Assembly (NCBI GenBank): GCA_964545715.1
Contig: CAZJHX010000046.1
Coordinates: forward strand, 1 to 64,000
Source of the DNA: CAZJHX01 sp964545715
GTDB lineage: Bacteria; Myxococcota_A; UBA9042; GCA-2863065
Reading direction: 5' to 3'
DNA length: 64,000 bases
The translations under genes and the position numbers were made by a program. Of this stretch, positions 28,995-36,733 are shown piece by piece; positions within the stretch are counted from its first letter, which is position 1; each line of letters starts with the position of its first letter. The notes below the pieces were generated by a model that did not search any database, was not told the origin of the DNA, and worked only from the letters and a program-made list of their open reading frames with translations.

Positions 28995-29023
28995 TTGAAG
29001 CCGCGCGGCTTTCGTAGTTAAAT
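28995..29023 (+). promoter_or_regulatory. Sigma-70-like promoter with operator-like palindrome
   Basis: TTGAAG (28995-29000) and TTAAAT (29018-29023) are separated by 17 nt in front of the HD-domain gene. A perfect palindrome, AAGCCGCGCGGCTT (28998-29011), overlaps the -35 and fills most of the spacer. A repressor bound there would block polymerase, but whether it is an operator or chance is unknown. Confidence 0.4.
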
Positions 29024-29121
29024 CAAGCGCTTTCGTGATCGTTCGCCGATCGCGGAGGTGGGTCGAAAGCGACCCATGGGGGTGATTGCACACCCTGCTC
29101 ACAACGCGACTTGGAGGACCG

Positions 29122-29688
29122 ATGGCCCTGACCCGAGACCAGGCTTGGGAGAAGCTGTGCGAGTGGACTGAGACCGACTCGCTGCGCAAGCACGCGCGCG
29201 CTGTCGAGGTGGTAATGCGCGCCGCCGCCCATCAATACGGCGCCGGCGACGACGACGTCGAAGCATGGGGAATCGCCGGGATGCTCCACGACGCCGACTA
29301 CGAGAAGTGGCCCGAAGACCACCCCAGCCGGGTTGTGGCCTGGCTGCGCGAGATTGGCGAGGACGCTATCGCCCACGCGATCTCAGCGCATTACACGAAG
29401 TGGAACGTGCCCTATAACAGCACCCTGGACAAGGCGCTGCTCGCCTGCGACGAGCTCACGGGCTTCATCGGCGCGTGCTGCCTCGTGCGTCCCGAAGGGG
29501 TCCGCACGCTGACCCCCAAAAGTGTGAAAAAGAAGCTGAAGTCCAAGACCTTTGCCGCCAAGGTCGAGCGGGACGAGGTTACCGCGGGCGCCGAGCTGCT
29601 GGGCGTGGACCTGGGCGCTCACATCCAGTTCATAGTAGACGCACTGAAGCCCCATGCCGACGAGCTCGGCATTGGGGGCAACAGCTGA
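29122..29688 (+). CDS. HD-domain phosphohydrolase-like protein
   Basis: 188 residues. The ATG at 29122 follows GGAGG (TTGGAGGACCG), so an upstream in-frame ATG at 29086 is not used. HD-fold residues are in order: LRKHARAVEVVM (first His), GMLHDADYEKWP (His-Asp pair), HAISAHYTKW, and the Asp in KALLACDELTGFIGA. Proteins of this compact type act on nucleotides or phosphorylated metabolites, with a divalent metal. The C-terminal part (SVKKKLKSKTFAAKVERDEV...) is a family-typical tail. The substrate cannot be predicted. It converges on tRNA-Thr. Confidence 0.85.
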   Translation: MALTRDQAWEKLCEWTETDSLRKHARAVEVVMRAAAHQYGAGDDDVEAWGIAGMLHDADYEKWPEDHPSRVVAWLREIGEDAIAHAISAHYTKWNVPYNSTLDKALLACDELTGFIGACCLVRPEGVRTLTPKSVKKKLKSKTFAAKVERDEVTAGAELLGVDLGAHIQFIVDALKPHADELGIGGNS

Positions 29689-29701
29689 TTTTTCGGGATT
29701 T

Positions 29702-29777
29702 TGGAGCCAACACGCGGATTCGAACCGCGGACCTGATCATTACGAGTGAACTGCTCTACCAACTGAGCTATGTTGGC
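29702..29777 (-). tRNA. tRNA-Thr (anticodon CGT)
   Basis: The minus strand folds as a cloverleaf: acceptor GCCAACA/TGTTGGC, D-arm GCTC...GAGC, anticodon stem GTTCA/TGATC with one T-T mismatch, loop CTCGTAA giving anticodon CGT, T-arm CGCGG-TTCGAAT-CCGCG. Discriminator T and an encoded CCA end at 29702. It reads ACG codons, frequent in this GC-rich coding. 76 nt. Confidence 0.95.
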
Positions 29778-29845
29778 AACGCACGCCTGTAACCAGGGTG
29801 GTGCGGCGCGGATGGTAGACGACGGTTTCAGCGTCGTCAAGACGC

Positions 29846-31291
29846 TTAAAGGCTGTATCCCAATCCCACTTCAAAGCTGAGCGGCAGGTCCAGCTCAACC
29901 CGGTCGCTCGGCAGGATGTAGGCCGCGAACCCGGCGCGCGTCGTGACGTAGATCTGGGGCGTCATGAAGAACTGAGCGCCCAGCGCGGTGTGGAAGCCCA
30001 CCATGTACTCGTCCTGGTAGGTGTTCTGCTCGGTGAAGTTGCACTTCTCCTGCACGTTCCATTTGCACCACGGGTGCGTGGTGATGGTGAACTCGCTCAG
30101 CAGAAACTGCGCCTCCAGGCCGAAGCGCGTGAAGATGCGCCACCACTTGCCCCGGTAGGCGTAGCTCAGGCCGCCGATGACGCGCAGGCTCGGGAAGCTG
30201 TCGGTCAGGTCGCGCTCAGGATCGGTCGTGGAGATCAGCATATTCAGCTGCGCGAAGGTCCCCAGGCCGCTGAGAAACTGCCACTCGACGGTCAGGCCCA
30301 TGCCCAGGTTGTGGAACGCATCGCTGGTCAGCCGCTTGTCGCCGAGCAACGTGCCGAACAGGTTGTACGAGAAGCTGGTGTCCAAAAAGACCTCGGACAC
30401 GCTCTCCTTGGGCGGCTCGGGACCGGCGATCTGCGGCGGCAGGCAGGTGATCCATCGGGATACGAAGCGATCGATCTGATCCAGATCCGCATGCTGCTCG
30501 GTCGAGATGAAGTTGCTGCGATGCGACACGTTGCGACTGTGGCGGTCGTGCACCAGAATCCGAATCTGGGTCCCGCTTCCGTCCGTCGTGTTCTCCAGAT
30601 AGGCGAAGAAGATGGCGTCGACATCGATATCCCGCATGAATCGCTCGAGGCGCGCCGTCGTGATCAGCGGGTTCTTCTTTCGATGCGTGGCTACAAAGTC
30701 GTGCAGCGCCCCGGAGATGGCCTGTTCGAAGCTTCCGGAGAAGAAGCCGCGAGAGAAGCGCCTCCCAGGCTCCCGCCAGAACATCTCCTTCAGGCGCAGA
30801 TGGATGTCCGGATTCTTCTCCTCCAGGTAGCACTGCGCCAGTGTCAGCGAGAGCGTCGCCATGGTGGCCGGGTCGACGATGTCCTCGTACACGGCGAAGA
30901 GCGCCTTCTCGGCGTCCTCCAGGTGCCTGATCGCGTTTTTGACCTGCAGCGCCTTGTACTGGCTCATGCCCAGCTTCAGGTAAGACAGCCCCAGCTCGCG
31001 ACGGTCCGTGTGGTTCTTGCCGATCGCGGCGACTCGCTCGGTGACCTGATCGGGCGTGACGACATCCAGAAACGGCTCGATGGCCAATCGCTTGAGCAGA
31101 AAGCTCTGCAGCGCCTCCTGCGGTACAGGCGCCTTCACGCCTTTTTGCCAGACTTGGTCCGCCGAGATAGCGAAGTTTCGGACAGGCAGCACCGCGATAC
31201 GGCGATTGCGGGGTCCGGCCGGCTCTTTGGCGCTCGCCTGGACCGCGATCACCAGGACCAGCAGCGCTATTGCTGTGTTTCGGTGACGCAT
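29846..31291 (-). CDS. Exported protein with probable beta-barrel C-terminus
   Basis: 481 residues from the ATG at 31291, which opens on a signal peptide (MRHRNTAIALLVLVIAVQASA). An open frame continues upstream but lies over the preceding gene. The N-terminal half (RRIAVLPVRNFAISADQV...) reads like a GldG/TolB-type 'regulatory' domain followed by TPR-like helices (about 80-160). The second half is beta-rich with alternating aromatic strands (FGTLLGDKRL, WWRIFTRFGLEAQFLLS, FFMTPQIYVTTRAGFAAYI, ending SFEVGLGYSL) and looks like an outer-membrane barrel. The start lies within the end of the upstream lipoprotein gene (25-nt overlap), so the two are coupled. Function unknown. Confidence 0.7.
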   Translation of the reverse strand: MRHRNTAIALLVLVIAVQASAKEPAGPRNRRIAVLPVRNFAISADQVWQKGVKAPVPQEALQSFLLKRLAIEPFLDVVTPDQVTERVAAIGKNHTDRRELGLSYLKLGMSQYKALQVKNAIRHLEDAEKALFAVYEDIVDPATMATLSLTLAQCYLEEKNPDIHLRLKEMFWREPGRRFSRGFFSGSFEQAISGALHDFVATHRKKNPLITTARLERFMRDIDVDAIFFAYLENTTDGSGTQIRILVHDRHSRNVSHRSNFISTEQHADLDQIDRFVSRWITCLPPQIAGPEPPKESVSEVFLDTSFSYNLFGTLLGDKRLTSDAFHNLGMGLTVEWQFLSGLGTFAQLNMLISTTDPERDLTDSFPSLRVIGGLSYAYRGKWWRIFTRFGLEAQFLLSEFTITTHPWCKWNVQEKCNFTEQNTYQDEYMVGFHTALGAQFFMTPQIYVTTRAGFAAYILPSDRVELDLPLSFEVGLGYSL

Positions 31292-31767
31292 TCGTCGCAG
31301 AGCTTGTCGCGGGTGGTGACCAGTTGGTCGGATCGGACGAACCGGATGGTCGTGTCGGAGTCGAGCTCCCAAACCAGCTCGTTGCCGTCGACAGTCATGA
31401 TGATCGTGCGCTCGTTGGCCCCTTTGCAGTCGGTGAAGCCGGGGATGCTCAGGACATCGTTTTTGTAATGCGCCTCGAAGTTGCGGCACTCGCACTGCTT
31501 GCACTCCGTGACGTCGCTGGTGACCAGGCTGTTCAAGAAGTGCATCGTGCCGACAACCTCGGCCCCGAAATGCCCCAGATTGAGCTCGATGAACTTCGTG
31601 CAGTCGGCGCCCTCCAGCGCCGAGCACCCCAGCGCTGTGATGTCCACCGGGTTCTCTTCGTCCTGCTCGCCGGGCTTCAGCACCCACTTGCCGCTGAGAA
31701 AGCGGCTGGCGTCACAAGCCCCCAGCAACAGCAGGGCGCCCAAACCGATGAAGAGGGAGCGGTACAT
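31267..31767 (-). CDS. Small Cys-containing lipoprotein
   Basis: 166 residues. MYRSLFIGLGALLLLGAC is a textbook lipoprotein signal. The mature part is beta-rich with a CKQCECRNFEAHYKND cluster and a C-terminal CDECVTETQQ. The middle (VVGTMHFLNS; TIIMTVDGNELVWELDSDTTIRF) suggests a lipocalin-like small barrel, but this is a guess. It overlaps the following barrel-like gene by 25 nt and lies 18 nt after the AMMECR1 gene on the same strand. Confidence 0.7.
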   Translation of the reverse strand: MYRSLFIGLGALLLLGACDASRFLSGKWVLKPGEQDEENPVDITALGCSALEGADCTKFIELNLGHFGAEVVGTMHFLNSLVTSDVTECKQCECRNFEAHYKNDVLSIPGFTDCKGANERTIIMTVDGNELVWELDSDTTIRFVRSDQLVTTRDKLCDECVTETQQ

Positions 31768-31785
31768 GCGCAGCTCCGAGGACTC

Positions 31786-32361
31786 CTAGCGCGGTCGGCG
31801 CATGTCGCTCTCACAGAAGACGTCGGCTGTGAAGACTTCGATGCGAGCGGTTTCGTCGCGCCAGGCGTCGGCGTCCAGGCCGGCCTTGATGCACGTCTGC
31901 GACAGGAAGGTCTCGCGGTCCCAGCCCTGTTGGGTTGCGACCTGCGGCAGCAACGTCCCTCGCTTGCGGCCCAGGGTGACGAGCAGTCCGTGGCGCCCGG
32001 GCTCCACCTCTTCGGGGGCGACGGCCTTCAGTGGGCTGAGCACGCTGAGCTCAAACTCGGTTTTTGGGACTTCATCGAGGCGCATCGGGCTGAATCTCGG
32101 ATCGCGCGCGGCGGCGCCGACAGCCATGTCCACCACCGTCTGCACAAGTGGTCCGTCGCCTTCGAATGTACCGATGCAGCCGCGCAGCCGGTCGCCGATG
32201 TGCAAAGACACAAAAACGCCCTGCTTCGCTTTCAGCCGCTCATCGTCTTCCTCGACCTGAGGGACAACACTGCGGCTGACGTACTTGAAAACCGAGTTTC
32301 GAGCGACGCGTAGCAAGCGAATTTTCTGCTCATAGGTGAGATCGGGGAGGTCATCGGCCAT
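31786..32361 (-). CDS. AMMECR1 domain protein
   Basis: 191 residues. The AMMECR1 signature LRGCIGTFEG (about residue 60) is intact and is followed by DMAVGAAARDPRFSPM and ELSVLSPLKAV, then LLPQVATQQGWDRETFLSQTCIKAGL, all typical of the family. AMMECR1 is component A of the so-called AmmeMemoRadiSam group. No Memo or radical SAM partner is next to it here. The biochemical activity of the family is not established; a role in base or nucleotide modification has been proposed. Upstream lies a small sigma-54-type transcription unit on the same strand. Confidence 0.9.
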   Translation of the reverse strand: MADDLPDLTYEQKIRLLRVARNSVFKYVSRSVVPQVEEDDERLKAKQGVFVSLHIGDRLRGCIGTFEGDGPLVQTVVDMAVGAAARDPRFSPMRLDEVPKTEFELSVLSPLKAVAPEEVEPGRHGLLVTLGRKRGTLLPQVATQQGWDRETFLSQTCIKAGLDADAWRDETARIEVFTADVFCESDMRRPR

Positions 32362-32428
32362 CGTGGGTACGGTGCACCCTCGATGATGGCCCTGTCAACC
32401 GACGCCCTTCGGCGTTGTCGTTCCTGCG

Positions 32429-32665
32429 CTATCGGTGACGCAGGCGGAGTTCGAAACCCTTCTTATCGCTGCAAGGACAGATCTGGAAGTCGTATCGACC
32501 AGCCCACTTGGAGCGGATCTTCTTCGCAGTCTGCTTGAGCGTATCGCGGTTCGAGTGCTCTCCTATCTTCATCCAGGTGGCGGCATTCACTTCGTCGTCT
32601 GCCTCGGCGATCTTTTTGTCGCCTTCCTCGCCCATTACTTCCAGGCTCCTGATTCGGGGCCTCAT
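32429..32665 (-). CDS. Small hypothetical protein behind a sigma-54-like element
   Basis: 78 residues from the ATG at 32665, or 68 from the ATG at 32635, which has an AGGAG 11 nt upstream. The core EADDEVNAATWMKIGEHS...TLKQTAKKIRSKW...YDFQICPCSDKKGFEL is Lys- and Asp-rich and does not look like a random GC-rich frame. The opposite strand carries an 84-codon frame with poorer third-position GC. A near-consensus -24/-12 element at 32689-32704 points straight at it, which is the main reason to believe it is a gene. No family recognised. Confidence 0.55.
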   Translation of the reverse strand: MRPRIRSLEVMGEEGDKKIAEADDEVNAATWMKIGEHSNRDTLKQTAKKIRSKWAGRYDFQICPCSDKKGFELRLRHR

Positions 32666-32688
32666 GACCCCGTCGCCCTGTGTCAATA

Positions 32689-32704
32689 AGCAAGCACCAT
32701 GCCA
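32689..32704 (-). promoter_or_regulatory. Sigma-54-like (-24/-12) promoter element
   Basis: The minus strand reads TGGCATGGTGCTTGCT, one mismatch (T for C) from TGGCACG-N4-TTGCW, with both invariant GG and GC doublets in place. Transcription would begin near 32678, 13 nt ahead of the ATG at 32665 or 43 nt ahead of the ATG at 32635. Confidence 0.6.
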
Positions 32705-32914
32705 CCGGGCACTCTGTCCGATGGATAATCGGCGCCTGCGAGACTCTATGCACCTACTGAGGTACATCGTGCCCCCAGGCGACGCTCTTCAGAGGGTTAT
32801 CACGTGTTCGTGTCCGACACCAATGGTGTCGCACCTTTTTTCACTCAGGTGTGACGCAGGTGTCACAGCCAGGGTCTTGACTTATAGGGCTTTCTCTCAT
32901 AGTCGCTTGGGCCC
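32705..32914. other. Intergenic region with inverted repeat and GGTGT motifs
   Basis: This 210-nt gap precedes the first GT2 gene. It holds a 23-nt inverted repeat with T-run (annotated separately). It also holds two direct copies of CAGGTGT (32846-32852 and 32857-32863, in CAGGTGTGACG and CAGGTGTCACA), and a TTGACT hexamer at 32877 whose best -10 partner (CATAGT, 15-nt spacer) is poor. A promoter for the glycosyltransferase pair must lie here, but I cannot fix it. Confidence 0.4.
32812..32841 (+). terminator. Hairpin plus T-run (terminator or attenuator)
   Basis: GTCCGACACC-AAT-GGTGTCGCAC forms a 10-bp stem with one mismatch, followed within 2 nt by six Ts on the plus strand. No plus-strand gene ends just upstream, so this may be a leader attenuator for the glycosyltransferase genes or the end of an unrecognised plus-strand RNA. 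The tight 3-nt loop also fits a protein-binding palindrome. Confidence 0.45.
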
Positions 32915-33619
32915 GTGAAGGCGCTCGGTAAGCTGTCTGTCGTGATCCCCGCTTACAACGAGGCGGGGCGAATCGGCCCCACTTTGGACCTCGTAAGGGC
33001 GTGGCTCTCCGAGCACGTGCCCGTGTACGAGATCATCGTCGTGGACGACGGCAGCACCGATGAGACCGCTGAGATCGCGATGGGCGCCGGAGACAATGTT
33101 CGCGTGGTCAGAAACGACGGTAATCGCGGCAAAGGCTACAGCGTCGCTCACGGCGTTCGCGAGGCCTGTGGGGATACGATCCTCTTCTCCGACGCGGATT
33201 TGTCTACGCCAATCGCAGAATGCGCCAGGTTGTCACAGGCGCTGGCCGACGCGGACATCGCCATCGGCTCCCGAGCGCTGGAAAAGTCCAACGTCACCAA
33301 ACATCAGCCCCTATATCGCGAGACGATGGGGCGCATCTTCAACGGCATCGTCCAGGTGCTGGCCGTTCGCGGCATTCGCGACACCCAGTGCGGCTTTAAG
33401 CTCTTTCGCGGCGACGTGGCCCGCAAGCTCTTTTCGCAGCTCACGACGGACGGCTTTGCCTTCGACGTCGAAGTGCTAATGCTTGCGCGACGGGACGGGT
33501 ACCGCATAGAAGAGGTGCCTGTGACCTGGATTAACGACGAGCGCACGCGTGTGCACCCGGTGTATGACTCCTTGAGAATGCTGCGGGACGTCGTGCGCCT
33601 TAGACTCAGGCACTTATAG
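32915..33619 (+). CDS. GT2 glycosyltransferase, dolichyl-phosphate glucosyltransferase-like
   Basis: 234 residues from a GTG. It is a GT-A fold: LSVVIPAYNEAGRI at the N-terminus, EIIVVDDGSTDET, NRGKGYSVAHGV, the metal-binding FSDADLSTP (about residue 93), then DTQCGFKLFRGDVA and GFAFDVEVLMLARRDGYRIEEVPV. This set is typical of polyprenyl-phosphate glucosyl- or mannosyltransferases that load a lipid carrier with one sugar. No membrane segment is present. A second GT2 gene follows 22 nt downstream, probably in the same transcript. Confidence 0.9.
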   Translation: MKALGKLSVVIPAYNEAGRIGPTLDLVRAWLSEHVPVYEIIVVDDGSTDETAEIAMGAGDNVRVVRNDGNRGKGYSVAHGVREACGDTILFSDADLSTPIAECARLSQALADADIAIGSRALEKSNVTKHQPLYRETMGRIFNGIVQVLAVRGIRDTQCGFKLFRGDVARKLFSQLTTDGFAFDVEVLMLARRDGYRIEEVPVTWINDERTRVHPVYDSLRMLRDVVRLRLRHL

Positions 33620-33641
33620 AAAGGAACCAGCAGGCCCTATC

Positions 33642-34391
33642 ATGAAGCTCAGCATCGTCATTCCCGTCTATAACGAAGAGCGCACCGTCGAGGAGATCAT
33701 CGCGATCGTACGCAAGGTCCCCTACGACAAGGAGCTCCTGGTCGTCGACGACGGCTCGACCGACAGCACCCGCGAGATCCTCAAGCAGTACGAGGGCGAT
33801 GCCGAGGTCAAGGTCTTCTATCAGCCCCAGAACATGGGCAAGGGCGCGGCGTTGCGTCGCGGCTTCGAAGAGGCGACGGGCGACATCGTCCTGATTCAGG
33901 ATGCCGACATGGAGTACGATCCCGGCGACTACCCCAAGCTGCTGCAGCCCATCCTGGACGGCAAGGCGGACGTGGTCTACGGCTCGCGCTACCAGGGCGG
34001 TCCGGGGCGCGTGCTGCACTACGGTCACACGATGGGGAACCTGTTTTTGACGTGGGTCTCCAACATGTTCAGCGACCTGAAGCTGACCGACATGGAGACC
34101 TGCTACAAGGTCTTCAAGCGGGAGGTCATCCAGAACATCATCTTGGAGTCCAACCGCTTCGGCTTCGAGCCCGAGGTCACGGCCAAGCTGGCCAAGATGC
34201 GCGACCTGGTCATCTTCGAGGTGCCGATCTCCTACGACGGGCGCACTTGGGACGAGGGCAAGAAGATCGGCTGGAAGGACGGCGTGAGCGCCATCTGGTG
34301 CATCTTCAAATACAACACCAACCTGGCGTCAAAGCAGTATTACAAGAAGGACGTCAGCACGTTGAAGAGCCTCGTCCGCAACCAGGATTAG
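33642..34391 (+). CDS. GT2 glycosyltransferase, DPM1-like
   Basis: 249 residues. Motifs: LSIVIPVYNEERTVEEI, LLVVDDGSTDSTREIL, NMGKGAALRRGF, the acidic IQDADMEYDPGDYP (about residue 90), GSRYQGGPGRVLHYGHTMGN, MLTDMETCYKVF-type ('LTDMETCYKVFKREV'), and FEPEVTAKLAKMRDLVIFEVPISYDGRTWDEGKKIGWKDG. The last phrase is characteristic of polyprenol-phosphate mannose synthases without TM domains. Likely role: making an activated lipid-sugar for the GT39-like membrane enzyme encoded on the opposite strand immediately after. The stop shares 4 nt (TTAG) with that gene's stop. Confidence 0.9.
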   Translation: MKLSIVIPVYNEERTVEEIIAIVRKVPYDKELLVVDDGSTDSTREILKQYEGDAEVKVFYQPQNMGKGAALRRGFEEATGDIVLIQDADMEYDPGDYPKLLQPILDGKADVVYGSRYQGGPGRVLHYGHTMGNLFLTWVSNMFSDLKLTDMETCYKVFKREVIQNIILESNRFGFEPEVTAKLAKMRDLVIFEVPISYDGRTWDEGKKIGWKDGVSAIWCIFKYNTNLASKQYYKKDVSTLKSLVRNQD

Positions 34392-35959
34392 AACTCGTAG
34401 ACGGCCAGGTGCTGTACGCCGGCTACGCTCCAGGTGAGCAGCGGCGTCGTGCCCATCCCAACCAGATCGCTGTACAGCGGGTGTCCCGGCATTCGCGACA
34501 CCAGCACGTGCGTCGCGTGATACGGCGCGGCTGATTTGATGTCCTCGCGCAGCAGCATGCGTCGGGTCAGCTGGTCCAGGACCTTGCGGTAGCGCTCGGC
34601 GGCCGGGGCAAAGGCCACCTCAGCGTTTTTCGGCAGCTGGGCGTTCATCCAATTGACGACGTCCGCCGGCAGCAGCTGATCCGTGCGCGTCTCCATGCCG
34701 TGCGCGGCTGCGCCGGCCGGGCCACCGATGACGGCGTTGTGGTACGCGGGCTCGAACGGGTGCACCCGAACGAGATCGATTGCGGTCGGGGCGATCACTA
34801 CCGCCAGCAGCACGGTCGCCATCACGGCAGCGAGCCGCGGGCGGCCCTTGGGACCTCGCTCGACGACCGCGCGGCCCAGCGTCGAGGCGCCCAGCGTGGC
34901 CAGCAGCGCGATCATGGGCAGTGCGGCCGCAAACCCGTCCGTTCCATTGTAGTAGGGGCTGCCGTTCAGGGCGAAGATCAGGGCCAGCGTGGCCAACGCA
35001 GCGAGCGCGAACAGCCCGCCGCGCATCCGGTCGCCGTCGCGCCGCAACGCCCGGACGGTTCGGATCGCGCCAAGACCTGCCAGCACACCCACCGTCAGGG
35101 GCATTCGCAGTAGAAACAGCAGCAGGCCGTGACCCGCGTTGGGCGCGCGCGTGACGCTTTGGTCGTAGGCCTCGCCAAGCACCATGAAGGGTGGGTGCGC
35201 GGCCCGAAACGGGTCGTAGATGACCGCAACCCAGCGCGTGATGCCCTCGCCGGCTGAGTGGAGGTGCGGCCACACGATAAACAGCAGCCACGGAGCCAGG
35301 ATCACCGGCAGGAGCACCGCCGGCGAGACCCGGCCCAGGGCGACCGTTCCGGGGGTCGTCGTGGTGTCGGGGCGCGGCGCCAGAAAGTGGGCGGCGATGA
35401 TCCAGGGGACGACCATCACCAGCGACTCGTGGCTGGACATCAGGCACGCCAGCAGGCCGAGTACGCCCAGCACGAGCTGGACCGGCGGCCGCTTCTGAAC
35501 CGAGGCGTACATCAGCAGGGCGTACGAGAGCGCGACCGTGGCCTCTGGCCCAAGCGTGCGCGCGTGGAAGAGCGTGCCCGGGATGAGCAGCATCATCAGC
35601 GTCGCGACCAAGCCCCATACCCAGCCGGCCAGGTGCGTGGCCGTGAGCGCGGTGATCGCCACCGCCAGGGCCATGGCCAGGGTGCCGCCCAGCGATCCGG
35701 CGGTGACGGGGTTGTCTTCGCTCGACAGGCTCGTGCCCAGGTTGGTCACCAACACGGGCAGCGGCAGGTCTGGTCCGGTGAGGGCGTCGTCGGCTCCGGC
35801 GGCGCGGGTCGCCCGGTAGGCGTCGGACGCGTCGAGCAGGTCCAGGCCCGCGGCACGGTATCCGCCGGCGAACGGTGAGGTCAGGGTCAGGGCGAGGGTC
35901 GCCCCGACCGCCGCGATCACGACCAGCAGCCCGCCGATGCCGGCTTTCAGCGCCCTCAT
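34388..35959 (-). CDS. GT39-like (PMT family) membrane glycosyltransferase
   Basis: 523 residues with about ten membrane segments; the first is GIGGLLVVIAAVGATLALTL. A periplasmic first loop carries acidic residues (LDLLDASDAYRAT; SSEDNPVT). This layout fits GT-C enzymes that take sugar from a polyprenyl phosphate. LMSSHESLVMVVPWII and SPYYNGTDGFAAALPMI are loop regions. The soluble C-terminus (residues about 430-523) is outside. The usual PMT DE motif is not clearly readable, so the family call is by topology. Its ATG overlaps the preceding gene's stop (ATGA), linking it to the 35956-36618 protein. Confidence 0.75.
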   Translation of the reverse strand: MRALKAGIGGLLVVIAAVGATLALTLTSPFAGGYRAAGLDLLDASDAYRATRAAGADDALTGPDLPLPVLVTNLGTSLSSEDNPVTAGSLGGTLAMALAVAITALTATHLAGWVWGLVATLMMLLIPGTLFHARTLGPEATVALSYALLMYASVQKRPPVQLVLGVLGLLACLMSSHESLVMVVPWIIAAHFLAPRPDTTTTPGTVALGRVSPAVLLPVILAPWLLFIVWPHLHSAGEGITRWVAVIYDPFRAAHPPFMVLGEAYDQSVTRAPNAGHGLLLFLLRMPLTVGVLAGLGAIRTVRALRRDGDRMRGGLFALAALATLALIFALNGSPYYNGTDGFAAALPMIALLATLGASTLGRAVVERGPKGRPRLAAVMATVLLAVVIAPTAIDLVRVHPFEPAYHNAVIGGPAGAAAHGMETRTDQLLPADVVNWMNAQLPKNAEVAFAPAAERYRKVLDQLTRRMLLREDIKSAAPYHATHVLVSRMPGHPLYSDLVGMGTTPLLTWSVAGVQHLAVYEF

Positions 35960-36618
35960 GGGGACGCCTCCCGCCCGGTAAGCGCCGTGAAACAGACGTG
36001 ACGCCAGTCCGGCTTGCGTGTGCTGACGGTGAACGTGACGTCATGGCGACCACCGGGGGTGCGCGCGGTCCATTGGCGCCAGTCGCGGGGGCCGCGGTCG
36101 TCTCTCAGGGTGTTGCGGTGCACGCGCTTGCCGTCGATGGCGACTTCGAAGTCCACCGGTTCGCCTGAGCGCGGGACGTCCAGAAGCGCCACCTCCCCGA
36201 ACAGCTCTCGCTGCAGCTCGACGCCGGGGAGCGTGATCCTGAGCGGGACCGCCTTGCGGCTCTTTGCGGTGGGGTGGGCCCAGATGCAGGAGCGCCACTT
36301 TGGCCCCTGCGGTGCGCTGACGCGCCCCCGATAGCTTCCGACCCACAACCACGGCTTGGGTCCGCAGATCCAGCGGTTGCCCGTCCAGGCCGTGCACTGA
36401 CGCGCGCCTTGATGCACGGTGGCTGTGCTCAGGTAGGTCCGCAGGTCCAGGGGCTCACCGGCCGGTGTGGCTGTATCCGCAAAGGGGACGTCCGGCTCTG
36501 ACAGCGCCGGGGCCACGTATGCATAAAGCACCGTGGCGGCGCCTATCAGAGCGCTCAAAACCAGTCCGATCCGGCGCGGGATAGCGACCACGGCGCGGAC
36601 CTTAGCACAGCCCGCCAT
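35956..36618 (-). CDS. Membrane-anchored protein with extracytoplasmic beta domain
   Basis: 220 residues from the ATG at 36618; a GTG at 36591 is an alternative. One N-terminal membrane anchor (IGLVLSALIGAATVLYAYVAP), then a soluble domain with CTAWTGNRWICGPKPWLWVG, a disulfide-like Cys pair, and a beta-sandwich-like end (VDFEVAIDGKRVHRNTLRDDRG, GRHDVTFTVSTRKPDWRHVCFTA). The latter resembles carbohydrate-binding jelly-roll modules. It is co-transcribed with the GT39-like gene and may present or bind the glycan it makes. Function inferred only from context. Confidence 0.65.
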   Translation of the reverse strand: MAGCAKVRAVVAIPRRIGLVLSALIGAATVLYAYVAPALSEPDVPFADTATPAGEPLDLRTYLSTATVHQGARQCTAWTGNRWICGPKPWLWVGSYRGRVSAPQGPKWRSCIWAHPTAKSRKAVPLRITLPGVELQRELFGEVALLDVPRSGEPVDFEVAIDGKRVHRNTLRDDRGPRDWRQWTARTPGGRHDVTFTVSTRKPDWRHVCFTALTGREASP

Positions 36619-36733
36619 AAGATTGACGCAGGCAACCTGTTCGGCTAGTGTGACACCGCCTGTAGTCCATTTTGGCCTGCAATTACGGGCAGGAGACACC
36701 ATCCCAGCACTGCTCACAACCTTTGGTCCAGCG

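Noticed and set aside
31292..31687. Upstream extension of the barrel-like protein
   Set aside because: It lies in an alternative frame of the small lipoprotein gene. The ATG at 31291 starts a signal peptide.
32387..32392. TTGACA on the minus strand upstream of the AMMECR1 gene
   Set aside because: The sequence 16-18 nt downstream (GTGCAC region) bears no resemblance to a -10 box.
32435..32689. 84-codon plus-strand frame opposite the small sigma-54 gene
   Set aside because: Third codon positions are much less GC-rich than in neighbouring genes, and there is no promoter or ribosome-binding site. The minus frame fits better.
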